This document shows, piece by piece, positions 23,013-33,922 of a stretch of 64,000 bases of DNA. The DNA is from Viola odorata (Eukaryota; Streptophyta; Magnoliopsida; Malpighiales; Violaceae). A program made the translations under genes and the position numbers. The stretch lies in contig OY829539.1 in the NCBI GenBank assembly GCA_963691705.1, positions 40,991,656-41,055,655 of the forward strand, written 5' to 3'. The notes below the pieces were generated by a model. It saw only the letters and a list, made by a program, of their open reading frames with translations, was not told the DNA's origin and searched no databases. Position 1 is the stretch's first letter. Each line of letters opens with the position of its first letter.

Positions 23013-24866
23013 CTATGTAGCTCTGGGCGTGGCCCATTCAACTCGGAGAATTAAGTTGTCATAACCATATCCATTGAGCTTGTTAATTGCCCTCTCTGCG
23101 TCCTCCTTGTTCACAAAGTTCACAAAGCCAAAGCCCCTGCTCACACCAGTCTTCTGATCAATAGCAACATAAACACGGCTCACAGGACCAAATGTGCGGA
23201 AAAGTTCAAGCAGGTCAGGCTCCCTAGTGTCTTCTGATAAGTTGGTAACCCGAACTGAATTCTCTTCGTTTCTGCGCCTCATATCTGACCCAACACTTCT
23301 CTCTGCCCCAGCTCTCATGCTTGGTGGGACATAGGCACCCTTGGTTCCTGAACCAGCCGCAGCAGTCTCAGATGATGAAGGCTTGTCAACAAAGGACTCA
23401 GTCTGTGGAGCGAGATCCTTGTATGGGCACCGTGAAGTCCAATGGTCACCTTTCTTGCCACAAGTTCTGCAAACCATAAGAACAGCTCCACCTTTACTTA
23501 GTTGGGCCAGGCCATCCCCTGCCATCTTTGATTCGTCTCCCTTGGAACCTGATAACATGCCAATGCATTTTAAAAAAACAAACAGTCAAACGTTTTCAAT
23601 AGAAAATGTTCTGGAAGATGTCATCATATGGAAGGGGGGGAAAGTGCTGACTTAACAGCTCCATGCAAATTCATCATGGAAATTCTTAAACATGTTATAC
23701 CTGTGAATGATGTCATCAGACCAAACAACAAAAGGTGACACTATAACACTCCATAAAATCATCAAGCAATATTAAAGCTGTCAAACAGATTGGCTAAGTG
23801 AGAAATGAAGAACCCAACAGACATACAATGAAGCTGAACAGAACTGAAAACAAAATCAATGCTAATGCAAAGTGATAACAATAACAGGTAAAGCCACTAA
23901 GGTGATACAAAAGATGAGAAAACTCAAACAAAGAAATTTGTAAAAGCTCAACAAAATAGATTGGCATAATTGTTAAATGCTTAGGAGGCAATAGGTTTCG
24001 GTCTTGACGTGGTGGGAGTCATTCAAAATCTCAATATCACAGCAATCACGAAATCAAATCTTTTTTAAGAATCCAATTCAAAGAAGAAACTACTTTCAAA
24101 AATTTACCAAGCACCTTCATAAAATAGAAGTTAAACTACTGATTACATCAAACAAACACTAAAGAATAACACGTGCTGAAATATCTAATCAATTGTGGTA
24201 ATAAAACACAAATAGTAAATAGTACAGCAGAAATGGGCAATGCGCATTCAAACGACCAGATGCACTAAAAATATGGTTTCTTTGAGATCGAATAGGTCAT
24301 AGATGCAGTTGCTGCAGAAACAGTGGAACAAATTGTTGTCCCCCACCAATTTCCAGGAAAGCTTATCGACCATTCACACAAAAACAACAGCTAAATTGGC
24401 TAATGAACCACCTTAACCAAAGAAAACAATAAAATCCAAGTAAATCCAGCCATACCCATTTATACATAGAAAAAATTAAAACGTTTAAGAGAGAAAACTC
24501 GAATGCAAATAGCACAGAATCGATACCTGGAGCTCTAGGCCTTTCTAGGAGGATCTCTTCAGTGGAGACCATGGTAAGGCGAGCTCCCACATCCTCATGA
24601 ACGGCATCGCCAAACTTAGGCCAGTTTCTGCGCTCCACAGCTCGTTTGCTCAACCGGGCTTTCGCCAGTTTCCTTACGCGAGTTGTAGTGGTGATCTTAA
24701 CCTTATTGCCGTCATCGTTGAATTTGTACTCTATCACCTTCTTGATCCCGCTCTCGTCCGGGCCAATCACTTGCTTCGGCGGCAATAAGAAGTCCAAATC
24801 CTCACCGTCGTCCTCGTCTAGCTCGCCCCAACGGAGCTTACCCGGAGCTGACTTGTCAATAGCCAT
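23013..24866 (-). CDS. eIF3g: eukaryotic translation initiation factor 3 subunit G, copy 1
   Basis: Two exons on the minus strand, 24866-24527 and 23548-23013, around a 978-base GT-AG intron that splits a Gly codon; 291 residues. Residues 1-113 hold the conserved eIF3g N-terminus (KLRWGELDEDDGEDLDFLLP, KVIEYKFNDDGNKVKI, STEEILLERPRAPG). Next is a CCHC zinc knuckle CRTCGKKGDHWTSRC, then YVPPSMRAGA. A C-terminal RRM follows, with SVRVTNLSEDT (RNP2) and RGFGFVNF (RNP1), ending LRVEWATPRAT. Length and order match Arabidopsis eIF3g1. eIF3g is a peripheral eIF3 subunit that binds RNA and helps scanning and reinitiation on the 40S ribosome. All splice and stop signals are intact. It lies in unit 1 of the duplication; copy 2 differs at three residues. 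Confidence 0.97.
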
Positions 24867-25574
24867 GGATCTATGTGTTTCGGATGCCGATTGTTATGAT
24901 GGGAAACGAAAGGAATAGATACAGAGCCGTCTAGGGAAGGAGATGGGTAAGAATGAGACAAAGGTTCGGTTTTGTATAATGTTTTAGGGTTTCAAATTTT
25001 AACCAAAACCAAAATTTGGTCCTCTGATATGTTGGATTGCTCGCTTTGGACCCAAACAGAGTAGCAACTGTCAATATGTTCCTAAGAAAATTTGTTGTTA
25101 ACAATTTGGCCCATTCTATTGGTTATAGTAGACCTGTAAACTATGAAGCACGAATACTTCATTTTTTATGCCTCATCTGTGTTAGTAGTGTGCAAAGGTG
25201 TGTGTATATCCCCATTCTCTAAAGAAAAAAATTAGGAGAGAAGGTTTGTCAAAAATCCTTTAGATGCTTTGAAAATCACTCCTTTTCAGACTTGGAAAAC
25301 TTCTTTGTTGTTTGACGTTTATTGCATTATCTTTCTAAAGATATGGTAAGGTAACTTCACCACTTAAAGCTTCCTTTGATGGATCAACTTTAACACCTAA
25401 CAAAGGAAAAGATATGCTTCTAGAACGAGTAGAAAATGGGCTAATTTCTTAATAAATAAAGATAACCTCACATCCTTGCTTTTGGTACGCCACTAAATTT
25501 GATCACAACTCTCATTCTTTTCACTTTGCACTCTATTAGCATGCTCAATATTTTCTTGCTTGCTTTTGTCTCTC
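24867..25574. other. upstream region of eIF3g copy 1
   Basis: 5' UTR and promoter region on the minus strand, then spacer. The last about 85 bases (25490-25574) on the minus strand read as a Lys/Glu/Arg-rich tail that may belong to the gypsy remnant split by the solo LTR. No gene otherwise. Confidence 0.5.
24985..24992 (-). promoter_or_regulatory. telo-box upstream of eIF3g copy 1
   Basis: TAGGGTTT on the + strand, that is AAACCCTA reading with the gene, about 120 bases before the ATG. Telo-boxes are common in promoters or leaders of plant translation-machinery genes. Present unchanged in copy 2. Confidence 0.55.
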
Positions 25575-26963
25575 TGATAGTGTGTGTTTTGTGCATATTT
25601 TTTCCTTCGTTTATAGTCCAATTTCGAGCATGATACTGCTAAATTGTCCCCGTTTTCATCTTTTTTGTTGATCTGGACTAGAGAAGAGAAAGATGCAGAA
25701 ATATATGCTTCTTGGATGGATTTCCGCTGGAACATCAAGCGTCGAGGCCTAACTGCTGAGCATCTGCAGATGCTTACAATTCCGACACATAAAAGGAAAC
25801 TCCCGAAGATGATCTCCAGCGGATTCTGCCTTTCATTCCCGCGATCTTTCATTCAAACAGAAGATCTATTTTCATTTTATGTAATTCCCTTAGATTTAGG
25901 ATTTTCCTTTTTTATATTTTCTATTTTTAGAATTTCCTTATTTTGTAATTTCCCTATAAGACTCTAGGATTTTAGGGTTTTCGGGAGAGTTTTTTTTTCC
26001 ACCAGACTTTCTTCCACTTTCAGATAGGAGTTTTTCCTACTTCCGCCTCTAGCGCCCCCACTCCCGCTTTGTAATAAATCGGAGCTTTAGCTTCGGCTGG
26101 TAATATTCAAGAGTTTTTTATCATCCTCTCTTCCTTTTTAATTATGCAATTTAATTTTATTATTTATTTTACTGTTAGCATGAGCGGCTAAGCTCTCCCT
26201 TCTTAGCAAAGGTAATTCGAAGGTTGCTTAGGATAGTTAAGAGAAACTCCATGTTTGTATTTGCTTGCTTGCCATTATCTTGTCAATTTATCTAGGATTA
26301 ATTAGAAGACTGATCAACTATTAATTAAACCTAGGTAATTACAGTCGTCTTTGTAGTAATAGCTAATGTGAGGCTATATAGTTGAGTAGACAACTAGTTT
26401 AGAGTTATCACGTCAAACTAGTCAATCTGACTAGGGCAAGCAACCAACTAGGGTAGTGCCTCAAACGTACTAAGTGTCTCGCCCTAGGTGTGTCTTTCCT
26501 CTCCTTAATGGGCCTCTGAGTATTCTCCATAAACGTACCTTGGAGAACGGTAGAGTGTTAAGGTTATCCCATAAACATACATTGGGGTAGCTTCTCGTAC
26601 GAAGGAAAGTAGGGGGCCTAAAAATACCTGGCCCCTATAGCACGCCTATGAACCAGGAGTGGAATACCACTGCACAAATGACTGACTAGGCCTAGATGCA
26701 ACCGGAGATGAACCTTTGCTAGGAACCTTTCTCATCTGATTCTATATCTTCATTTACTCTGCTTTATTTAGTTTTAGTTAATCAACAACTCTCTCAAACC
26801 CCCCTTTTGTATTACTGTTTCAGTTTGTTTGTCTCTGTCAAGCACTAAAGTGAGCGTCTACCCTTAGTCCCTGTGTTCGACCCTGTTACCACTATACGCA
26901 ATTTTATTGTGCATTAGACAACAGGTTTTATTATTATTTTTGACGGCTTTGACAACTGGTTCA
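25575..26963 (+). mobile_element. solo LTR (Athila-like), target duplication CTCTC, copy 1
   Basis: Starts TGATAGTGTGTGTTTTGTG and ends ACAACTGGTTCA; flanked on both sides by CTCTC (25570-25574, 26964-26968). Its layout parallels the Athila LTR of this window: TGATAG start, GAGCGGCTAAGCTC block, CGCCCTAGGTGTGTCTT block, GTTCGACCCTG near the end. No primer site or internal region follows, so it is a solo LTR left by LTR-LTR recombination. A 21-base stretch present in copy 2 (near 63050) is missing near 26240. Confidence 0.8.
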
Positions 26964-27560
26964 CTCTCTTTTCTTAGCCAACTCTCTTTATATGGTCACT
27001 CTTTTAATGGAAGCTCTTTTCATTCGCTACACCACTCACATTTTCCTCATCTCACTTTGCCTTTCAAGTTTACAAGTAAGAGCAAACTCTTCAAATGCCT
27101 TCTTAATCTGGAGGTGGTCTTCATAAACTTTTGTGTGACACAATGGAGGGATGTTAAACTTACAGCCTTGATGTTGTAGTTTATAATTGTTAAAGTATCC
27201 ATCATGCAAGAGTCTTCTATCGAATTGCCAAGGTCGGCCTAGGAGAACATGGCAAGCGCTCATTGGGACCACATCACACAATACTATTCCACATATTCCC
27301 CAATGAAATGCTACCATGACTTGTCTATTCACATGTTCTTCTCCCCTATCATCAGACAATTATAAGCCACAGGGACTAAGGTGTTTTGTTGTAAGCAATT
27401 TCATCATATGCATCAATAATGTACTAGCAAAATTTGTGCAACTCCCATTATCTATGATCATAGAGAACAACCTTATCCTTCACTTGACATTGAGTGTGGA
27501 CTAGATTCTCCCTTTGCTTCTCCACATTAGTCATATGTTTTTCTAGTATGTTATGACTTC
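26964..27560 (-). pseudogene. minus-strand gypsy (chromovirus-like) protease fragment
   Basis: On the minus strand from about 27540: QVKDKV (shifted frame), then MIIDNGSCTNFAS (catalytic Asp region; DGGSCTN is usual), a TAA at about 27360, LSDDRGEEHVNRQVMVAF, VLCDVVPMSACHVLLGRPWQ and VYEDH. I recognise this as the retropepsin region of plant chromovirus-type Ty3/gypsy pol. It is cut by the CTCTC solo LTR; a Lys/Glu-rich tail continues at 25490-25574. No RT is present. Confidence 0.7.
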
Positions 27561-28041
27561 TCCTCACAACAAAGGATAAAGACTTAGCCAGGTCAACTAC
27601 CTTATACCCAACATCGTCTACTATTTGAGAGTTTTATTCTCATATTTTTACTGCCTAATTACTTGCTAATTGAGCAGTAAAGCTATTAATATCCATGAAT
27701 TTCCCTCACTTGTGTAGAATTCCGTGGAGGTGAACAAAAAGGAGAACAACATCAACAAGAGCAAAAATTGGACATTTGAAACTGTCTTGGTAGCGGGCTT
27801 GGCCAAGACAGTCGCGAAAGAGAGACAGACTGCAGTAGGAGATTTGGAGCAAGCGTGAGGATGCAAAACAATAGTTGCAGTGGCAGCAAGATTTGAGACA
27901 TTTATGATCACGATTTGAAGATATGTCCAGTAGGAATCCTTAACATGATCTCCCTTTTTGAACAATATTTGACTTTCTCAACAAGCAATATCTTTTATTT
28001 TCTTTTATCTTTATCCTTTTGTTTTGAAAGAGGTTGAGATA
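27561..28041. other. no gene recognised
   Basis: Between the protease fragment and the minus-strand LTR. In minus orientation this would be the primer-site/gag region of the gypsy element, but no gag motif survives. The open frame at 27666-27965 (-) has no recognisable family signature. Confidence 0.4.
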
Positions 28042-29272
28042 TGATACGATCCTAGGTGTGTAGGATGCGTAGCACGTACTTTGTGATCTAGTTCAAGGCT
28101 TGGATTTTGATGCGAAAGATAGATAACTCAACAAGACTGTTTAACCCTACTAATATCCTGTATTAGCCAAACTAGAGCTGCGAATCAATGAGGTTGAACT
28201 TTCGGGTTTTACTTGCTAACCTAACCGAGTGCTCAGACTCAATGAGGGACAAGGTTCACGCATGAACGGAAGAGTAAACTACTCTCAAAGACAAAGTCTC
28301 AATTTGGTTAATATTCGTCGTATTTTATTATGAGCTCAATCTGCTCTATAAATAGATAAATTGCCAATACAAGTTACAAGTTCTAATTCTACTAGGAATA
28401 AAAGTTCTATATAGGAAATAACTCTAATAACTAAATAAAAAAATATAATAAAACATTCAAGAAGCTCCAAAGGTGATTCGCACGGCTGGGCTTCAAGTTG
28501 GGCTGCAATCCTCAAGTTGCACGCTGCCTTGCGTACCATAATGTCGACCCATGATAACTTTCGATCTGCTCGTCAGATTGGGCTGAAACCTATCCCAAAT
28601 GAAAGCTAACATCCTAAAATAGTGTGAAAGGTGATATCCTCCTAGCCTGGGATGAATAGGTCCGAATTGGATTGGACAGAAACTCCTATCGCGTCCGAGA
28701 GTCCTAGTCTGCATAGGATTGCTGTCAACGAAAATGTCTCTTGGCATCAAACGCAAACGGCTCGTGCGTTTGAGCTAAAACTTGGTACCAAGCTTTATAA
28801 CATCTTTAAGTTTCAGAAACAAGGTCTATTGTATAATTCTGACTTGTGTAGGTCCGACTGGGTTCAGACAAATCGCCTATTGTGTCTGCGCCTAGAACTC
28901 CTACGTGCGAGAATGTCATCTTGAGCCTTCATGAGTTTGGCTCGTCCAAATGTCCTAAAACTTGTACACGATCCTCCTAAGACATCAATATGTCTTGTAT
29001 TTACTTTGGATCCTTGATTAAATTCTTTCTTCTATAACTTGGCTCGTGTGGATGTGAAGGTGTGTGATAGGTGATTCCAAGCTACCTTTCATGTCATCCT
29101 TCGCCTAAAGGTTTGATCAAGCAACATCTCCTGACTTATCTCCATGTCTAGAGGTTGTATTAACCTCACTGGATGCTTTGCAACATCTTTGGCTCGAGGT
29201 CTTCGTTTGATTGGCCTTGGCCGCAAGGCGTGTGCACGTGATGGGGCTAGCCATGGGGCTAGGATCGTATCA
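28042..29272 (-). repeat. minus-strand gypsy LTR
   Basis: 1231 bases bounded by a perfect 14-base inverted repeat, TGATACGATCCTAG (left, + strand) and CTAGGATCGTATCA (right). On the minus strand the LTR is directly preceded by GAAGGGGAAGGGAA, a good polypurine tract, which sets its orientation. No matching 5-base flanks, so it is not a simple solo LTR. Confidence 0.7.
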
Positions 29273-29325
29273 TTCCCTTCCCCTTCGAAAAGGATTCACC
29301 CTCGAATCTGAGTTTAGACCTGCAC
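29273..29325 (-). pseudogene. C-terminal end of gypsy pol plus polypurine tract
   Basis: On the minus strand it reads DSRVNPFRRGRE then stop, the characteristic end of chromovirus-type pol (D-S-R-x-N-P-F), followed directly by the polypurine tract and the LTR. Farther right (29326-29718) I recognise nothing. Confidence 0.6.
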
Positions 29326-29723
29326 CACAATACCTTAAGTTAGTAATATTGAAATAATCATGAATCGATCTATACCAACCTTGTAGATCCATCTTGGCGG
29401 CCACGCCTTTGAATATGTCAATACGTTGGATGAGACCATCGCCCTAAGCAGTCCTACTTGCTTGAAATCGGTTTGGAAACTGTCTCCGGTGTAAGCACTA
29501 CCAAACTCAAGTTCCTATCTTGAAGGAGTCGCTCGTCCTTCCATGATCTCTCATAAATGCCATCTCGACACTTAAGCGCACACCATAGCGCTTGGCTTAT
29601 CCATGGGCTATTTGCATTACTTCGATCCCTTTGCTACCACTTATACTAAACAATTCACTCAAAGGCAGCAACATTAAACCGAATAATATCACAAGAATAA
29701 AATCACACATGTGTTTCAATAAC

Positions 29724-31372
29724 TGATAGTGTGTTTCTTGGGGATGATATTGTTGATTTTCCTCTATTCCCATCTTTATTGCAGATCAGTGCCAAAAGGA
29801 AGAAATGAACGAAAACATGCGGTTTTGGATGGAATTCCGTGGATCTCAAAGCAGCGAGGCCAAGACATCAATTTAGCCGTAGAGCCCAAGATATTTTCGT
29901 CAAGCCCTGGGCAATATTTCCTAGTCAAAGCTTTGTTGCTGTGCTTCCACGTGTCCTCCTTGCTGGTGTCCAGAATATTCTCAGAATATTCCCTAGCTGC
30001 TGATCAAATTGTCATGTCCTAGATGCTGATTTTGTCATCATGCCCTAGCTGCCACGCGTCTGCAAAATCCCGACCAAAGTGGAAGATACCCAAAAGATCC
30101 GCATGGGATTGCATGCAGATTCTTCCTGGCATATGTTGAGAATATTCCCTTTTGGACCAAGGAGCACGCTCCATGTGTAGGGATGGACTCGCCTTAGCTG
30201 GATTTTGTCCTCTTGTGGGCTGGAGAGTATATAAACCTTTAGTTTTAGGGTTTTAAGGGGATCATCTCATTTTTAGTTTTTGGCCACCTCTTAGGTTTCT
30301 TTTTTGGGAATTTGTTCCTCCCTTTTGTTGGAGCAACCGCCACCATTAACTCTTCTTCAAACCGGAGCTTCCGGTCGGTATTTATTAAGCTTTCATTTCC
30401 TTTCTTGTATCTTTACTTTTATATTATTTATTAAATTTGTTTTTATTACTTGTTAGCATGAGCAACTAAGCTCATATTTTTAGCAAAGGGTGTTTCGAGG
30501 GTTGTAAGGAGTAGTTAAGAGGCCTAAATGTGTTTAATATATTCTTATTGTTGTATTTTCTTATTTGTCGATTTCTTGTTGATTCATCTAGGGCAAGATA
30601 GTAGTCTGGCCAGCTAATAACTAGTCATAGATGATTACTATCATCCTAATGGTAATAACTGATGTGAGGCCATTAGGAGGAGTAGACACCTAGGTTGGAG
30701 AAATGGCTATAGTGTGATATCACCAATCTAGGGCAAACAGACGACTAGGGCGTTACCGTGAGTCTGACAAGCTGAGAGGTCGCGCCCTAGACATGTCTTA
30801 CCTCTACTTTATGGGCGTTTTGAGTATTGCCTCCCCGTATTCGTGCCTAGGGGCGGCGAAACGTCAAGGCTACCTCATATGTGGAAACGGGGGGTAACTT
30901 CTCTTAAGAAGGTAAGTAGGGGTTTAAGTGGAAACTTGGTCCCTATAGCATGTCTATGGCATGAGAATAGAATATCCCTGAGCCGATGATTAACTAACCC
31001 GAAATGCAACCTAAGAGCACCCTTTGTTAAGATCCCCTCTCATCTGGATTAATATCTTTATTTACAGTCTTTCTTTATTATCTTGCCCTTGATTACTCTT
31101 TACTTTCATGCCCTTAATTACTCGTTACTTTCATGCCCATGATATATGCTTTTAATTGATAGTGTTGTTAGCACCCAACTCTGTGACTGATCGATTAGAT
31201 CAGTCGACAAACCCCCAGATTTATTGTTCCATTTGGCTGCATTTACCTTTGTCATACATCTATAGCGAGTTATTACCCTTCAATCTTTGTGGTTCGACCC
31301 TGTCTTGCCCTTTACACATTTTAACTGTGCATTTAGGCATCAGGAAATATTATTACATTTGAGCGACGATCA
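29724..31372 (+). mobile_element. solo LTR (Athila-like), target duplication ATAAC
   Basis: 1649 bases, from TGATAGTGTGTTTCTTGG to GAGCGACGATCA, flanked on both sides by ATAAC (29719-29723, 31373-31377). The end GACGATCA and the internal blocks (GAGCAACTAAGCTC, CGCCCTAGACATGTCTTACC, GTTCGACCCTGTCTTGCCC) mirror the 1.63-kb Athila LTR at 32237. A TATATAAA box sits at 30228-30235. No internal region remains. Confidence 0.85.
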
Positions 31373-31406
31373 ATAACCCACCAAAAAGAATAGCGTGTAT
31401 CAAAAA

Positions 31407-32236
31407 CACGGTGTCTGCAAGATGTTTCATCCGAGGAGGGGGCTGATAATGCAAACATGGATGACGGCAAACAGAATGTTTGCATTATTAGCAACAGCAT
31501 CAGTCACAATTGTCGACACCCCAAGATGCATGCAGACCTCAACAAATGATGAGTCTCAGCTGTGGCACCGCAGGTATAGACATCTAAATTAAAAAGGTTT
31601 GAGAACCTTAAAGTTTAGAAATATGGTGAAAGGACTGCCAGAGTTAAAGGGAGCGACCAGAGCATGCACCAGCTGCTTAGTAGGCAAGCAACATCGAGAA
31701 ACCATTCCTAAGAAAAGTTCATGGCGTGCTTCAAGAAAATTGCAACTGATACATTCAGACCTCTGTGGTCCAATTACTCCCTGCTCAAACAGCGACAAAA
31801 GATATATGATGACTCTCATTGATGACTATAGCAGGAAGGTATGGATTTATTTTTTGAAAGATAAAACTGAAGCTTTTACATTCTTTAAGGAACATAAGAG
31901 TCAAGTTGAGAAGGAGAGTGGATCCATGTTGTGTTACCTGCGGACTGATAGAGGAGGAGAATTTACCTCGAATGAATTTAATTTATTTTGTAAGGAGACA
32001 GGTATGACAAGGCAACTTACAACAGCATATACGCCACAATAGAACGGGGTCCAACATCTGTGATAAAGGAGAGAACACCAGAAGAAGTATGGAGTGATGT
32101 AAAGCCAAACGTAGACTATTTTAGAGTCTTCGAATGCTTATCCCACGTACATGTTCCAGACCAAAGGAGGAAAAAGCTAGACAATAAGAGCTTATGTTGT
32201 GTGTTGCTTGGGGTCAGTAATGAGTTGAAGGCGTAT
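31407..32236 (+). pseudogene. Copia-2B integrase portion
   Basis: Equivalent to 17733-18683 of copy A. The zinc motif keeps both His (HRRYRHLN), CTSCLVGKQH and both Asp regions (HSDLCGP, RTDRGGEF) are intact, but about 130 bases are deleted after TAYTPQ, removing the Glu region. A TAA in LN*KG and a TAG follow. Ends at the Athila insertion (CGTAT). Confidence 0.8.
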
Positions 32237-33865
32237 TGATAGCACGTTTCATACTCTCAGTTTTACCCTCATTTCTAGCCCTTTCGGGGGCTCGATGTCG
32301 CTATTTGACCCTCATTTCAATCTTATTTGCAGATTAGCATAAAAGGAGGGAAAAGGACGAAAAGAAGCGATTTTAGAGCATTTCTGAGGACTCCCATTTT
32401 CCAGGCCTATAAGAAAGAATGTCATCAAGACCTCGACGCGAACCAGACCAGTGCGCTGTCTCAAGGCCTCGAAAGTTCCGAGCCTTCTTCCAAAGAAAGC
32501 ATCTTCTGAGATCCGCACGGAATCCCAGGCGTTTCCAGAAGGCATCAGGCGTGTCAGGAATCCCAGAATATTCCTTTTGCAAGGACATGTGCTGTCACAC
32601 CCTCATTGCCCTTAGCTGTTTTTGTCTCCTAGCTAGTTTAGACTATATAAGCATAGTTTTAGGGTTTTTGTAAGCACGGCTGTTCCAAGGATAATTTCTT
32701 ACATTAGTTTCAGCATTTATTTTCTAGGGATCATCTCCTCTTCTTGATCAAGAGCAGCCATTGTCAACAACTTTCCTCTTCGATTATTTAATTAATCTAT
32801 CGGTTTACTCTACTCCCTTTTTACTTTCTTTAGTTTATCATTGTATGATTCTATCTACCTACTGTTTATATTATAGTATGAGTAGCTAAATACCCCTTTC
32901 TCGGTGAAGGGTGTTCCACGAATTGTAGAGTTCGGCTAAGAGGTCTAATGCATGCTTAACATATTCTTTTATGACACATAACTGTCTACCGATTTAATTA
33001 CATGCTTGTCTAGAAATGTTAAGAGCTTGATCATCTTTTAGTATTTATGCATGAGTAACGTCATATTTCAGGGTTATAACTGACGCGAAGCCCTGGAGTT
33101 AGAGCAGGCACCTAGGGGAGGCAGCACGAGAGGCCTCACCTAGGGGTAAACAGTTATCTAGGGTATGCGATACGAGTCTGACAAGCTGAGCTATCGCGCC
33201 CTAGATCTGTCTTACCTCTCCTTTATGGGCGTTCTGAATTTAGCCTCCCTACTTCTAGCCCGTGACAGGCCGGACGGTCAAGGCTACCTTTTGATGACAA
33301 GGAAGGTAGCTGGGAGGATGGCTGAACGTCAAGGTCACCTCATATGTGGAAACGGGGGGTGACTTTTATCTACGAAGGTAAGTAGAGGATGCGGTGTGGA
33401 AACGCGGTCCCTATAGCAGATCTGCACATGAGTCTGAAAAACCTCTGCACCGATGACTAGCCGACCTAGAAAACAACCCAAGGGAGCACCTTTCGCTAAG
33501 ATCTCGTCCTATTTGATTAATATCCTTTTCATTACTTTTCCTGCATTCGATCTGTTTACGTCTCTTGCTCTGGATTGCAATTTACATATCGTACCCTGGA
33601 TTACGATTTACTTTCGTGCCCTAGATAAGTACTTTCCAATTCTGTTTTGTTAGCTCCCCTACTCTGCGTTGATTAATTTATTAATCAACATAAAACCCCC
33701 CTTTTACTGTTACTTTGGTTAGATCTGTTGTGTATTGCCTTGTCATACATACTCACTAGCAATTCATTCCTTCAATCTCTGCGGTTCGACCCTGTCTTGC
33801 TCTATACACATTAATTTGTGCATTTAGGCATCAGGATAAATTTAAGTATATTTGACTGACGATCA
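32237..33865 (+). repeat. 5' LTR of the Athila element
   Basis: 1629 bases, TGATAGCACGTTTC to ACTGACGATCA. A TATATAA box lies at 32644-32650. About a dozen differences from the 3' LTR in the first 440 bases by eye, fewer later. Short reading frames inside are accidental and recur in the 3' LTR. Confidence 0.93.
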
Positions 33866-33870
33866 AATTT

Positions 33871-33890
33871 TGGCGCCGTTGCCGGGGATT
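33871..33890 (+). other. primer-binding site of the Athila element
   Basis: TGGCGCCGTTGCCGGGGATT, five bases after the LTR. This is the standard Athila-lineage primer site, complementary to a tRNA 3' end (reported as tRNA-Asp). Confidence 0.85.
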
Positions 33891-33922
33891 GAACGGTACT
33901 GATTTTGTTTTGTTTTTCTTGT

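Larger units (their letters stand above)
17733..31406. repeat. unit 1 of a direct segmental duplication (about 13.7 kb)
   Basis: The sequence from about 17733 onward is repeated from about 31407. Matching parts include Copia-2 pol and its 3' LTR, the Copia-1 remnant, eIF3g and the CTCTC solo LTR; the match runs to the window edge (27180 equals 64000). Unit 1 lacks the Athila and Tat insertions and keeps their empty target sites at 18679-18683 and 19420-19424. If the duplication is a simple tandem, unit 1 ends where unit 2 begins. Confidence 0.8.

Noticed and set aside
23341..23655. Plus-strand open frame over eIF3g exon 2 (and 60152-60373)
   Set aside because: Antisense shadow of the RRM gene.
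24597..24918. Plus-strand open frames over eIF3g exon 1, repeated in copy 2
   Set aside because: Antisense shadow of the N-terminal exon.
27666..27965. Minus-strand 99-codon open frame with hydrophobic stretch
   Set aside because: No family signature, single frame in AT-rich sequence next to transposon remnants.
28042..29272. Calling this a solo LTR
   Set aside because: The 5-base flanks (AGATA, TTCCC) do not match, and pol end plus polypurine tract adjoin it.
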